DNA of 59,552 nucleotides from Chromohalobacter canadensis (GTDB lineage Bacteria > Pseudomonadota > Gammaproteobacteria > Pseudomonadales > Halomonadaceae), in assembly GCF_029544075.1 (NCBI RefSeq), contig NZ_JAJQJH010000019.1, positions 1 to 59,552 on the forward strand, written 5' to 3'. The notes under the pieces were generated by a model, which saw only the letters and a list, made by a program, of their open reading frames with translations, had not been told where the DNA came from and did no database searches. Positions 44,282 to 53,686 of this stretch are shown piece by piece (the stretch's first letter is position 1; each line of letters begins with the position of its first letter). The position numbers and the translations under genes were made by a program.

Positions 44282-46906
44282 TCAGGCTTCCTCGGCGACC
44301 GGAATCACGTTCGCGGCCGCGTTCTGGAACTCTTCGATTTCATGGAAGTTCATGTAGCGGTAGATTTCACCCGCCATGGCGTTGAACTCACTCATGTAAC
44401 CTTTGTACTCTTCGACGGTCGGCAAACGTCCCTCGACGGCCGCGATGGCGGCCAGCTCGGCGGAGGCCAGATAGACATTCGCGCCATCGCCCAGACGGTT
44501 AGGGAAGTTGCGCGTGGAGGTCGAAACCACGGTGGACTTGGGCGCCACGCGTGCCTGGTTGCCCATGCACAGCGAGCAGCCCGGCATTTCCATGCGTGCG
44601 CCGGCGCGCCCGTAAATGCCGTAGTAGCCCTCTTCCGTCAATTGATGTTGGTCCATCTTGGTGGGCGGTGCAAGCCACAGGCGGGTTTTCAGGCTGCCGG
44701 GGGGCTGTTTTTCGAGCAGTTTGCCGGCGGCGCGGAAGTGGCCGATGTTGGTCATGCACGAGCCGATGAAGACTTCGTCGATCTGCTCGCCGGCGACATC
44801 GGAGAGCAGGCGCGCGTCGTCAGGGTCGTTGGGCGCGCACAGCACGGGCTGGTCGAGTTCGCTCATGTCGATCTCGATCACGGCGGCATACTCGGCGTCG
44901 GCATCGGCGCGCATCAGGCTGGGGTCGGCCAGCCATTCTTCCATGGCCTGTATGCGGCGCTCCAGCGTGCGGGCGTCGCCGTAGCCATTGCTGATCATCC
45001 ACTTGAGCAGAGTGACGTTGGAGTTCAGATACTCGGCGACCCGCTCCTCGCCCAGAGTGATCGTGCAGCCAGCGGCGCTGCGTTCGGCGGAAGCGTCGGA
45101 GAGCTCGAACGCCTGCTCGGCGGTGAGATCCTCGAGGCCTTCGATTTCCAGAATGCGGCCCGAGAAGAAGTTCTGCTTGTTCGACTTCTCGACGGTCAAC
45201 AATCCGTCCTGAATGGCGTAATAGGGAATCGCATGCACCAGGTCGCGCAGCGTGATGCCGGGCTGGCGTTTGCCCTTGAAGCGCACCAGTACAGACTCCG
45301 GCATATCCAGCGGCATGACGCCGGTGGCCGCCGCGAAGGCCACCAGGCCCGAGCCTGCCGGGAAGGAGATTCCCATCGGGAAGCGGGTATGGGAGTCGCC
45401 GCCGGTACCGACGGTGTCTGGCAACAGCATGCGGTTGAGCCACGAGTGGATGATGCCGTCACCCGGGCGCAGCGAAACGCCGCCACGGTTCATGATGAAG
45501 TCAGGCAGGGTGTGATGGGTCTCGACATCGACCGGCTTCGGGTAAGCCGCCGTGTGACAGAAGGACTGCATTACCAGGTCGGCTTGGAAGCCGAGGCAGG
45601 CCAGGTCCTTGAGCTCGTCGCGGGTCATCGGGCCGGTGGTGTCCTGCGAACCGACGGTCGTCATCTTGGGCTCGCAGTACATGCCCGGGCGTACGCCGCC
45701 CATGCCGCAGGCCTTGCCGACCATCTTCTGCGCCAAGGTGAAGCCCTTGCCGGTATCGACCGGTTGTTCCGGCTTACGGAAGATGTCGGAGGTGCCGAGG
45801 CCAAGTTCGTTACGCGCCTTTTCGGTCAGGCCACGGCCCACGATCAACGGAATGCGGCCCCCGGCGCGGACTTCGTCGAGGATCACCTGCGTCTTGAGCT
45901 CGAAAGTAGAGACGATCTCGTCGCTGTCGTGCCGTGTCACCTTGCCTTCATAGGGGTAGACATCGATGACATCGCCCATTTCGAGCTGGGAAACGTCCAT
46001 TTCGATGGGCAGGGCGCCGGCATCTTCCATGGTGTTGAAGAAAATCGGGGCGATCTTGCTGCCGAACACGAACCCGCCGGCACGCTTGTTAGGTACGTTG
46101 GGAATGTCGTCGCCGAAGAACCAAAGCACGGAGTTGGTAGCCGACTTGCGCGATGATCCGGTACCCACGACATCGCCGACATAGGCGACCGGGAAGCCTT
46201 TCGCTTTGACCTCGTCGATCTGCGCGATAGGACCCTTGCTGCCCGGCGCTTCCGGTGTGATGCCCTCGCGCGGGTTCTTGAGCATGGCGTTGGCATGTAG
46301 CGGGATATCGGGGCGCGACCAGGCATCCGGGGCGGGGGAAAGATCATCGGTGTTGGTTTCGCCCGGCACCTTGAACACGCTCAGCGTGACTTTCTCCGCG
46401 GGGGCCGGCTTGGCCAGGAACCACTCGGCCTCGGCCCATGATTCGAGCACGGCTTGCGCGATAGCGTTGCCGTTCTTGGCCCGTTCAGCGACATCGTGGA
46501 AGGCATCGAACATCAGAAGGGTGTGCTTGAGCTGTTCACCGGCTTCCTGGGCGAGCGTCTCGTCATCGAGCAGTTCGACCAGGGTGGCGATATTGTAGCC
46601 GCCTTGCATGGTGCCCAACAGCTTGACCGCATGTGTCTTGTCGATCAGCGTCGACGTGGCTTCGCCCTTGGCGATGGCAGTCAGAAAGGCGGCCTTGACG
46701 TAAGCGGCTTCGTCTACGCCGGGCGGGACGCGGTTGGTGAGCAGCTCGAGAAGCGTTTCTTCCTCGCCGGCGGGCGGCGCCTTGAGCAACTCGACCAGTT
46801 CGGCGGTCTGCTCGGCGTTGAGCGGCTGGGACGGCACGCCTTCGCGCGCGCGTTGCTCGGCATGTTGGCGGTAGGCTTCAAGCACGTTGGGACCCTCGTC
46901 AGTCAT
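44282..46906 (-). CDS. acnB: Bifunctional aconitase B / 2-methylisocitrate dehydratase
   Basis: 874 residues. Citrate-isocitrate isomerisation in the TCA cycle and 2-methylisocitrate dehydration. The N-terminal HEAT-like region ([16 protein letters not shown]..., [19 protein letters not shown]) is specific to AcnB. 4Fe-4S ligands include the Cys in [17 protein letters not shown] and the CxxC of GCSLCMGNQ near residue 770. The ATG at 46906 aligns with the E. coli N-terminus better than the 21-codon longer reading, although no strong ribosome site is visible. Confidence 0.95.
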   Translation of the reverse strand: MTDEGPNVLEAYRQHAEQRAREGVPSQPLNAEQTAELVELLKAPPAGEEETLLELLTNRVPPGVDEAAYVKAAFLTAIAKGEATSTLIDKTHAVKLLGTMQGGYNIATLVELLDDETLAQEAGEQLKHTLLMFDAFHDVAERAKNGNAIAQAVLESWAEAEWFLAKPAPAEKVTLSVFKVPGETNTDDLSPAPDAWSRPDIPLHANAMLKNPREGITPEAPGSKGPIAQIDEVKAKGFPVAYVGDVVGTGSSRKSATNSVLWFFGDDIPNVPNKRAGGFVFGSKIAPIFFNTMEDAGALPIEMDVSQLEMGDVIDVYPYEGKVTRHDSDEIVSTFELKTQVILDEVRAGGRIPLIVGRGLTEKARNELGLGTSDIFRKPEQPVDTGKGFTLAQKMVGKACGMGGVRPGMYCEPKMTTVGSQDTTGPMTRDELKDLACLGFQADLVMQSFCHTAAYPKPVDVETHHTLPDFIMNRGGVSLRPGDGIIHSWLNRMLLPDTVGTGGDSHTRFPMGISFPAGSGLVAFAAATGVMPLDMPESVLVRFKGKRQPGITLRDLVHAIPYYAIQDGLLTVEKSNKQNFFSGRILEIEGLEDLTAEQAFELSDASAERSAAGCTITLGEERVAEYLNSNVTLLKWMISNGYGDARTLERRIQAMEEWLADPSLMRADADAEYAAVIEIDMSELDQPVLCAPNDPDDARLLSDVAGEQIDEVFIGSCMTNIGHFRAAGKLLEKQPPGSLKTRLWLAPPTKMDQHQLTEEGYYGIYGRAGARMEMPGCSLCMGNQARVAPKSTVVSTSTRNFPNRLGDGANVYLASAELAAIAAVEGRLPTVEEYKGYMSEFNAMAGEIYRYMNFHEIEEFQNAAANVIPVAEEA

Positions 46907-47009
46907 CGAAACCAGGGCGGGGCGATGCGCGTGGCGATAAACACTTCTATGCACGCGCACGGCGGACACGGCCTGGGGCAGGTTGTCACCGGTCTAAATA
47001 GGCAGCGAG

Positions 47010-47038
47010 ATTCTACTCGAAACTGTCGACAATGTTAA
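47010..47038 (-). promoter_or_regulatory. Promoter of acnB
   Basis: On the minus strand TTAACA (47033-47038) and TAGAAT (47010-47015) with a 17-base spacer. The leader would be about 100 bases. Confidence 0.6.
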
Positions 47039-47151
47039 GAAGGCCTTCTGTGCCGGGCGCTGAGAGGATAATCAAAGACATGCCCATGCATGATGGTCGC
47101 TGTAGTGACGCTTGCGATACCATGGGAGCTCGGGTGTAAAGGGGAGGTGAG

Positions 47152-47619
47152 ATGGTCGCCAATGAGAGCAAGGCAAAGCGTATCCAGTCGCCATGCGTGG
47201 GATTGTGCTCGACCACCGTCGGTGATCGCGTATGCCGTGGTTGCCAACGCACGGAGGACGAAATTCGCGACTGGTTCGCGCTCGATGCCGAGGCCCGGGC
47301 AGCGCGCATGCAGGCATTGGATGCGTTGCGTGTGCGGGTTGCCTCGCGCTTCCTGTGTGTCGACGATCCGGCATGCCTGGAGGCGCAATTGATACGTCAC
47401 CGAATTCGCTTTCGCCGCGAGCAGCCTGCGTTGTCACGCGCCATAGAACTGTTGCGCGTGGGACGTACGCGTATGCAGGATTTGAGTCGCTATGGACTAC
47501 GACGCCACGCAAGCGTCGCTTGCCTTGCGCCCGATGCCTTGTACGCGGCGCTTCAGGCAGCGTTGATGCAAGAGGCACCTCGACGCCTGACGACAGCGCC
47601 TATCGAGCCTTCCGTTTAA
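47152..47619 (+). CDS. DUF1289 cysteine-cluster protein
   Basis: 155 residues. The first ~50 residues form a DUF1289 domain with the metal-ligand-like cysteines SPCVGLCSTTVGDRVCRGCQRT and the EIRDW motif. The remaining ~100 residues are Arg/Ala/Leu-rich and not recognised; most DUF1289 proteins are shorter. Function unknown. A GGGGAGGTGAG ribosome site precedes the ATG. It ends 33 bases before miaE, so co-transcription is likely. Confidence 0.78.
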   Translation: MVANESKAKRIQSPCVGLCSTTVGDRVCRGCQRTEDEIRDWFALDAEARAARMQALDALRVRVASRFLCVDDPACLEAQLIRHRIRFRREQPALSRAIELLRVGRTRMQDLSRYGLRRHASVACLAPDALYAALQAALMQEAPRRLTTAPIEPSV

Positions 47620-47652
47620 CTTCCATGACCGCTCACCTGATAGAAGAAAGCC

Positions 47653-48279
47653 ATGTCCACTGACGCAAACGCCTTGCTACCCCAGGAACTTTTGAATTTC
47701 TTGCCGTGCGCGACCCCGGATGCCTGGGTCCAAGCAGCGCTGGCGCATCCGTCGCTATTGCTCATAGATCACGCTCAATGCGAGAAAAAAGCGGCATCCA
47801 CGGCGATGAATTTGATGTATCGCTATGTCGAGCATACTGAGTTGCTGACCAAGATGTCGCAGCTGGCCCGCGAGGAACTCTTGCATTTCGAGCAGGTAGT
47901 GACCTTGATGCGTGAGCGTGGCGTGCGCTATCGCCAACTCAGCGCCTCGCGTTATGCAGCCGGGCTGCGGCAGCATGTCGGTAAGGACGATCCGCAACGG
48001 TTGGTCGATACCCTTATCGTCGGCGCTTTCATTGAGGCGCGCTCCTGTGAACGTTTCGCGTCTCTGATCCCTTTTCTGGATGATGAGCTTGCCAAGTTCT
48101 ATCGCGCTCTGGTTAAGTCGGAAGGACGCCATTACGAAGATTACCTGGCGCTGGCGCGGCAGTACGCCACGCAGGATATCGCGCCGCGTATCGCGTTCTT
48201 CGCCGAGCGTGAGCGTGAACTGATCGAAGCACCAGATACCTGCTTTCGTTTCCACAGCGGTGTGCCGTCGGCAGCGTGA
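47653..48279 (+). CDS. miaE: tRNA 2-methylthio-N6-isopentenyladenosine hydroxylase MiaE
   Basis: 208 residues. Diiron monooxygenase that hydroxylates ms2i6A37 in tRNAs reading UNN codons. The four-helix diiron ligands are visible: the Glu in HAQCEKKAAS, then AREELLHFEQV, then FIEARSCERF and SEGRHYEDYL. Restricted to a subset of proteobacteria, and consistent with this lineage. Confidence 0.92.
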   Translation: MSTDANALLPQELLNFLPCATPDAWVQAALAHPSLLLIDHAQCEKKAASTAMNLMYRYVEHTELLTKMSQLAREELLHFEQVVTLMRERGVRYRQLSASRYAAGLRQHVGKDDPQRLVDTLIVGAFIEARSCERFASLIPFLDDELAKFYRALVKSEGRHYEDYLALARQYATQDIAPRIAFFAERERELIEAPDTCFRFHSGVPSAA

Positions 48280-48322
48280 TCGCGCTCGCCGGTGGTACCG
48301 ACCCAATCAGGGTATGACGACG

Positions 48323-51300
48323 ATGACTCAGGACACCCTGGTACCGCCTCGACTGACGCTTTTCGGGCATTTTTCGATGACGGTGGGGGGCTCCACGCTC
48401 ACCCAGTTCAGCTATGACAAGGTCAAGGCGTTGTTGGTCTACATGTTGCTCAACGAGCAAGCGGCCAATCGTGCTGGACTGGCGGAAATGCTGTGGCCCG
48501 ATCAAGGCCTATCGTCGGGGCGCACCAATTTGCGCCATGCTTTGCATTGCCTGCGACAACGTCTCGGTGATGAGGCCGAGTCGGCCTTGACGGTTTCGCG
48601 CCAAAGCATCGAGTTGCGACTGGAATCGCACTGGGTGGTGGATGTGCGTCGCCTTGAGACGCTGCTGCAGGCGCCGCCCGAACTTGGGGCCATTGGCGAA
48701 TTGCTTACGTTGTATCGCGGTGACTTGGTCGAAGAGCTGCATCTGCCGCAGTGCAGTGACTTTCAGCGCTGGCTGGTCAAGGTGCGCGGCGAATGGCGCC
48801 AACGCATGATCGCCTATATCGAGCATGCATTGGACGGTGTCGATGACGTCTCTGAAGACGTATTGCGTCAGTTGGTGAGCCGTTTCTCGGGGTATGGGCC
48901 CTTTCATGAGCGCTTGGTTCGCCAGCTAGCCGAAAAGGGACAAATTGCCGCTGCACATGAGCAGTTCAATGCCTATCTGGAAATGCTGGCACTGTCCGGC
49001 CAGCAGCCCGATGCCGAGTTTTTACAGCTGGCGCGCTACTGGTCGGGTGGCGCGCAGCCGACGGCGCCTATATCACCCCAGGGCGCTTTTTCTCGGGCCG
49101 TGGCGCTTGATAGTGCCCCCGTGCGAGAAGGCGAGATTGACTATCGCCAGCTTTCGGTGATGGCGATTCGTTTGCACTTGAAGGGCGACTGGCAGGAGCG
49201 TGCTCAAGGACATGCCTGTCTGCTCCTGCAAGTAGAGCTGATGCGTTGGTTGGAGCGACAGTGTCATCTGCTGGGCGGCTTCTGGCTGCCTGGCGCTACC
49301 GGTGGGCTAGGGCTAGCCTGTTTCGGCACCCATGGACCGGCGCACCAATTGGCCGAGCTGGTGGCTTTGTACGAGCATTGCCGTCGTCAGCTACCCGAAG
49401 AGGTTCAGCGTCACTGGTCGGGGGGCGATCCGGCGCCACGTTTCGAACTAGCCGCGGGTCTCAACAGTGGACGTGGGTTGTATCTGCCCGAACGCCGCTT
49501 GGCCGACCCGCTGGGGCAGGTGACGCAACCAGCGCTCGAGCTCATGAGCGCCGCTCAGGGCAGTGAGCTGGTGATTTCGCAAGAGGCGAGCCAGCACATG
49601 CCCCCTGCGCTGGACTTGCAGCCGCGCCTGACGACACGCTTGTTAGCCGCCGATGGACGGGTGCGCCTGCGTGCGTTGGTACTAGGGGTCGACGAAGGCG
49701 GGCGCGATGCCACGCCACCGAGCCTGATCGGACGCGAAGCGGCACTACGCCAGTTGCGTGATGCGCTGGCCCGGGTGGTCATCGGGTTGCGCCAGAGCGT
49801 GCTGGTGCAGGGTGCGCTGGGAATGGGCAAGTCGGCGTTGCTGGTAAGCTTCCGGCAACTGGAGCAAAGCCAGGAGATCGCCTTGTGTTGGCAGCCGACG
49901 ACCCGGTTGTCGGCCCAGACGCCTTACGGGGTGGTGCGCTCGCTGTTGCGTTGGCATCTTGACCGCGATGTCGATGGCACAACGTTGGCCACTTGGTTGG
50001 CCAGTGAACCGGCGTTGGATGACTCGCAGCGTGAGGTGCTTTACCACGCACTGAGTGATGGCGATGGCGGTGACCTCGGCGAGAGTCTCGAGCCGGTCAC
50101 GCAACTCTTCCATTCATTGATAGAGCGCATCACCACGAGCCGTCCACTGGCCTTGGTCATCGATGACCTGCAATGGCTGGATGAGCTCTCACTCAAGGTG
50201 TTGCTGGCATTACAGGCACGCCTGCCGATCAATGTTCCCTTCATGCTGATTGCGAGCCACCATGGGCGTGAGGCGTTGTCGGTGCGGCTCAATTGGGACC
50301 AGCACATCGTGCTGGGGCGTCTGGATAGCATGCAGTCGTCGCGCTTGCTGGTGCAATTGGCCAAGCATTATCGACTGCACATCAGCCCGCGTTTGCGCGA
50401 GCAGCTCATCGAGCGTTGCGACGGAGTGCCGCTTTACTTGCAGGAAATTTGCCGGCGGCTCGACATGGATCGGCGCGAGGGGCGTCGCGTCCAGGTGGAT
50501 GAGTTGCCACGCGGGTTACTGGGACTTCTTTCCAGTCGCATCGAGCAGCTCGATGCCGACCGCGATGTGGCACATGTCGCGGCGGTGCTCGGGCGTCAAT
50601 TCCGGGTCGTCTTCCTGCGCGAATGCACCGGGCTCGGCGAGACACGTCTCAAGCAGGTGCTCGATCATATGCAGCGCCTGGAGATCATCGAGCCCTGCCA
50701 TGGCGATAGCCCGTTCGACTACCAGTTCGTTCATCAGCTGTTGCAGGAAGCCGCGTACCTTTCCTGTCCTCGCGATATTAGGGAGCGGCTACATCACCAG
50801 GTCGTCACGCTCATTGAGGAACGTTTCCCGGCCTTGATCGGACAGCATCCGGGATACTTCGCGTCTCACTTGCGTCGCAGTGGCGACCACGCGCGGGCGG
50901 CGCGCTACTTCGAGCTTGCCGCGCGGGCCGCCCTCAAACTGAGTGCCAACCGCACGGCGCTACAGATGGCCGATTCGGGGCTGGATTGCCTGCAAGATCT
51001 CGCCTCGCAGGAAGAGCGTCACATCAGCCTCTTGACCGTGCGTGGCCAGGCTGCCTTTGCGCTCGAAGGGCATGGCTCGCCCACGGCGCATGAGAGCTTC
51101 GTGCGCGCCAAGGATATGTTGGGGGCGCTGGAGGCGCGGTGCGTCGAAGACGACGAACCGGATGACGAACAACCGTTCTTGGTGACTTGGGGGCTATGGG
51201 TCGGCTGCAGCCAGCGCCATGCACATGCCGATGCGTTTGCCCTGGCGGCGCGCTTGTCGGCATTCGCCGAGCGCCTCGTCGATCCGCGTTATCAGCGCCT

Positions 51301-52198
51301 GGCGGATTATGCGCGAGCGCATTGCGAATATTGGGCGGGACGCGTGCGCCATGCTTTCGAGCATCTCGAGGAAATCGATCCGCTGCATCAGCCAATGGTG
51401 CTCGATTGGTTGCCGTTTTCCGATCATCCGCAGGTTGCTGCGGCTTGTTACCATGCTTGGGCCTTGTGCCTGCGCGGCGACTATCTGCGTGCCGAACAAC
51501 AGATCGAGGCGGCGATACGCCTGGCCGAGTCGATCAAGCATCCTGGATCGTTGGCGCTGTCGCTGATTTTCGCCGCGGCGTTGTATCGCCAGTTGGGGCA
51601 TGTGCACATGGCGGCGACACGCGCCCAACGCGCGCACGAGGTGACGTCGACGCCGGATCTGCACCTCTGGCATTACTCGGCGCAAGGCATTCTCGGCTGG
51701 TACAAGGCGATGAGCGGCGACCCGCAGGGCCTGGAGCTGCTCGAAGAGAGCATGGAGCGGGTGACCGAGGCCACGGGACAAGATCGTTATCAGCGTCCTT
51801 TGCTGTGGTACGGCGATGCTTGCGTGGCGTTGGGAGAATATGCTCGGGCCGAGGACTATCTGGACCAATGCTTGATGGTCGCGCGTGAACGCGATTCGTT
51901 GTATCTGCCGGAGCTGACCCTACAAATGGTGCGCGTTCGCCACGCCCTTGGGCATGCGCCTCAGGACGTGCGTCGCTTGGCCGAACAAGCCTATCGCGTG
52001 GCGAGCGAGCAGGAGAATCGGCATCATCAGATCAACGCCTGCGAAGTCTGGCTAACGCTTGTCGACCCCGATGATGACGATATGCGGCAACGCTTCCGCC
52101 AATTGCTGGGCCAGGTCTCGTTGACCGACGCCCCAATGCTCGTGCGCTGGCGCTTGCAACTGGATCGTGCCTTCGAGCCGCAGCACGAGCGGTCATGA
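48323..52198 (+). CDS. Large regulator: OmpR-type/BTAD domain, cyclase-like domain, AAA ATPase, TPR-like repeats
   Basis: 1291 residues. In order: an OmpR-like winged helix plus BTAD (about 8-245: LTLFGHFSMTVGG...AMLWP-type segment, SSGRTNLRHALHCLRQRL); a region (about 285-480) whose spacing resembles a degenerate class III cyclase/GAF-like sensor (YRQLSVMAIRL, GGFWLPGATGGLGLACFGTH, ELAAGLNSG, ELVISQEAS); an AAA_16/STAND ATPase with Walker A GALGMGKSALL near 497 and Walker B LALVIDDLQWLDE near 609; then helical TPR-like repeats to the end. Probably an ATP-dependent signal-integrating transcription factor. Target unknown. ATG 48323 was chosen for its AGGG spacing; ATG 48314 also fits. Confidence 0.8.
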   Translation: MTQDTLVPPRLTLFGHFSMTVGGSTLTQFSYDKVKALLVYMLLNEQAANRAGLAEMLWPDQGLSSGRTNLRHALHCLRQRLGDEAESALTVSRQSIELRLESHWVVDVRRLETLLQAPPELGAIGELLTLYRGDLVEELHLPQCSDFQRWLVKVRGEWRQRMIAYIEHALDGVDDVSEDVLRQLVSRFSGYGPFHERLVRQLAEKGQIAAAHEQFNAYLEMLALSGQQPDAEFLQLARYWSGGAQPTAPISPQGAFSRAVALDSAPVREGEIDYRQLSVMAIRLHLKGDWQERAQGHACLLLQVELMRWLERQCHLLGGFWLPGATGGLGLACFGTHGPAHQLAELVALYEHCRRQLPEEVQRHWSGGDPAPRFELAAGLNSGRGLYLPERRLADPLGQVTQPALELMSAAQGSELVISQEASQHMPPALDLQPRLTTRLLAADGRVRLRALVLGVDEGGRDATPPSLIGREAALRQLRDALARVVIGLRQSVLVQGALGMGKSALLVSFRQLEQSQEIALCWQPTTRLSAQTPYGVVRSLLRWHLDRDVDGTTLATWLASEPALDDSQREVLYHALSDGDGGDLGESLEPVTQLFHSLIERITTSRPLALVIDDLQWLDELSLKVLLALQARLPINVPFMLIASHHGREALSVRLNWDQHIVLGRLDSMQSSRLLVQLAKHYRLHISPRLREQLIERCDGVPLYLQEICRRLDMDRREGRRVQVDELPRGLLGLLSSRIEQLDADRDVAHVAAVLGRQFRVVFLRECTGLGETRLKQVLDHMQRLEIIEPCHGDSPFDYQFVHQLLQEAAYLSCPRDIRERLHHQVVTLIEERFPALIGQHPGYFASHLRRSGDHARAARYFELAARAALKLSANRTALQMADSGLDCLQDLASQEERHISLLTVRGQAAFALEGHGSPTAHESFVRAKDMLGALEARCVEDDEPDDEQPFLVTWGLWVGCSQRHAHADAFALAARLSAFAERLVDPRYQRLADYARAHCEYWAGRVRHAFEHLEEIDPLHQPMVLDWLPFSDHPQVAAACYHAWALCLRGDYLRAEQQIEAAIRLAESIKHPGSLALSLIFAAALYRQLGHVHMAATRAQRAHEVTSTPDLHLWHYSAQGILGWYKAMSGDPQGLELLEESMERVTEATGQDRYQRPLLWYGDACVALGEYARAEDYLDQCLMVARERDSLYLPELTLQMVRVRHALGHAPQDVRRLAEQAYRVASEQENRHHQINACEVWLTLVDPDDDDMRQRFRQLLGQVSLTDAPMLVRWRLQLDRAFEPQHERS

Positions 52199-52215
52199 TC
52201 GCAAGCCCAGTGTCA

Positions 52216-52944
52216 TCAGATCGTGAATTCGCGTAGCCGCGGCGCGGCGTCGTCCTCGACACGTATTTCCCAGCCGCTGCCAGGCTGCCAGTCGCCGAGT
52301 ACGATGCGTCGAGCACTCTGACCGTCGAGGTCGAAGTCATGTACCGCCGGGCGGTGCGTATGACCGTGGATGAGTGTGGTGACGCCGTGCGCGCGCATGA
52401 CCTCTTCGACCTCCGCCGGCGTCACGTCCATGATTGCATCGGCTTTTTGCGTGTTGGCGTCCGAGGATTGCAGACGCAGGCTCTTGGCGAGTTCCAGGCG
52501 TTGCTCGACGGGCAAGGCGAGAATCTGAGCTTGCCATTCGGGGTCTCGCGACATGGCACGAAACTTCATGTACTCCTCATCGCCGGTGCACAGGCTATCG
52601 CCGTGCATCAGCAGTACACGCTGGTTGCCCAAGGTCACAAGGCTCGGGTCATCGAGCAAGGTGGCGCCGGTGGCATCGGCAAAGGCGTTACCAACCAGGA
52701 AGTCGCGATTGCCATGCATGAAATAAATCTGGGTGCCGGCGTCGCTGAGGCGTTTCAGCGCATCGATGACTTGACGCTCCAAGTCACCAAGATAGTCGTC
52801 GCCGATCCAGGCTTCGAAGATATCGCCGAGCAGATAGAGCGTGTCGGCGTGGCGCGCCTCGGTCTCCAGATAATTCAGAAATCCGTGGGCGATGTCTGGC
52901 TGGCCCGCGTGGAGGTGCAAGTCGGAGATCAGCAAGGTGGTCAT
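52216..52944 (-). CDS. lpxH: UDP-2,3-diacylglucosamine diphosphatase LpxH
   Basis: 242 residues. Cleaves UDP-2,3-diacylglucosamine to lipid X in lipid A synthesis; peripheral membrane metallophosphoesterase. Metal-binding motifs: LLISDLHLH, YLLGDIFEAWIGDDY, FMHGNRDFL, LMHGDSLC and IHGHTHRP. The ATG at 52944 opens directly into the first motif; a 72-codon longer reading is Arg-rich and not real. It lies downstream of ppiB in the same direction. Confidence 0.95.
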   Translation of the reverse strand: MTTLLISDLHLHAGQPDIAHGFLNYLETEARHADTLYLLGDIFEAWIGDDYLGDLERQVIDALKRLSDAGTQIYFMHGNRDFLVGNAFADATGATLLDDPSLVTLGNQRVLLMHGDSLCTGDEEYMKFRAMSRDPEWQAQILALPVEQRLELAKSLRLQSSDANTQKADAIMDVTPAEVEEVMRAHGVTTLIHGHTHRPAVHDFDLDGQSARRIVLGDWQPGSGWEIRVEDDAAPRLREFTI

Positions 52945-53024
52945 CGTGCTGGCGTCCTCGTGAGCATGGCGAGAAGGGAAGCGCAAGAGAGATGCCGTGC
53001 CGATGGGCACGGCGATGGCGACGA

Positions 53025-53519
53025 TTAGTCTTCGAAGTAGGCACGCTCGAGGATGACGTCTTCGGCGGGCACATCGGCGTGCATGCCGCGGCGCGTGGTG
53101 GGGACATTCTTGATTTTCTCGACCACGTCCATGCCCTCGGCGACCTCGGCGAAGACGCAATAGCCCCAGCCTTGCATGGACTTGTCGCGATGGTTGAGGA
53201 AGTCGTTGTCGGCGACGTTGATGAAAAATTGCGCGCTGGCGGAATGCGGATCCTGCGTACGTGCCATGGACACGCTGCCCTTGACGTTTTTCAGGCCGTT
53301 GTCCGCTTCGTTGTCGATCGGCGCGCGGGTGGGCTTTTGCTCGAACTGGGTGTCGAAGCCGCCGCCCTGGACCATGAAGCCGGCAATGACGCGATGGAAC
53401 AGGGTGTCGTCGTAATGGCCGTCGCGCACGTATTGCTCGAAATTGGCCGCGGTCTTGGGCGCGTTTTCATGGTCGAGGCGCAGACGAATGCTGCCGTAAT
53501 TGGTTTGCAGAACGATCAT
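53025..53519 (-). CDS. ppiB: Peptidyl-prolyl cis-trans isomerase B (cyclophilin)
   Basis: 164 residues, cytoplasmic cyclophilin. Landmarks are LFHRVIAGFMVQGGGF with the catalytic Arg, SVSMART, SASAQFFINVADNDFLN and YCVFAEVAEGMDVV. No signal peptide. Divergent from glnS; lpxH follows 80 bases on, so ppiB-lpxH is a likely operon. Confidence 0.95.
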   Translation of the reverse strand: MIVLQTNYGSIRLRLDHENAPKTAANFEQYVRDGHYDDTLFHRVIAGFMVQGGGFDTQFEQKPTRAPIDNEADNGLKNVKGSVSMARTQDPHSASAQFFINVADNDFLNHRDKSMQGWGYCVFAEVAEGMDVVEKIKNVPTTRRGMHADVPAEDVILERAYFED

Positions 53520-53577
53520 GGGCGTATCCTGGCATAGAGAACTGAGCGCGACTTGGCGTCGCGCGCTGGCGTCGCGC

Positions 53578-53583
53578 TATAAT
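53578..53583 (+). promoter_or_regulatory. -10 element, likely glnS promoter
   Basis: A perfect TATAAT in otherwise GC-rich DNA, about 100 bases before glnS. The only -35 candidate, TTGGCG, is 19 bases upstream, so the assignment rests mainly on the -10. Confidence 0.5.
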
Positions 53584-53686
53584 AGCGGCTTTGCACCCGC
53601 GGGCGAAACCGTGTCGAGGCGCCAGCCAGTGCTTTGACGTGCCCTTCGGTCACTTCGCGAACGAACAGAGGTTCTTTAGACAGCCC

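Noticed and set aside
44342-46156. 604-residue open frame antisense to acnB
   Set aside because: Long because of GC-rich codon bias opposite a conserved gene; His/Gly/Ala-rich with no domain and no ribosome site.
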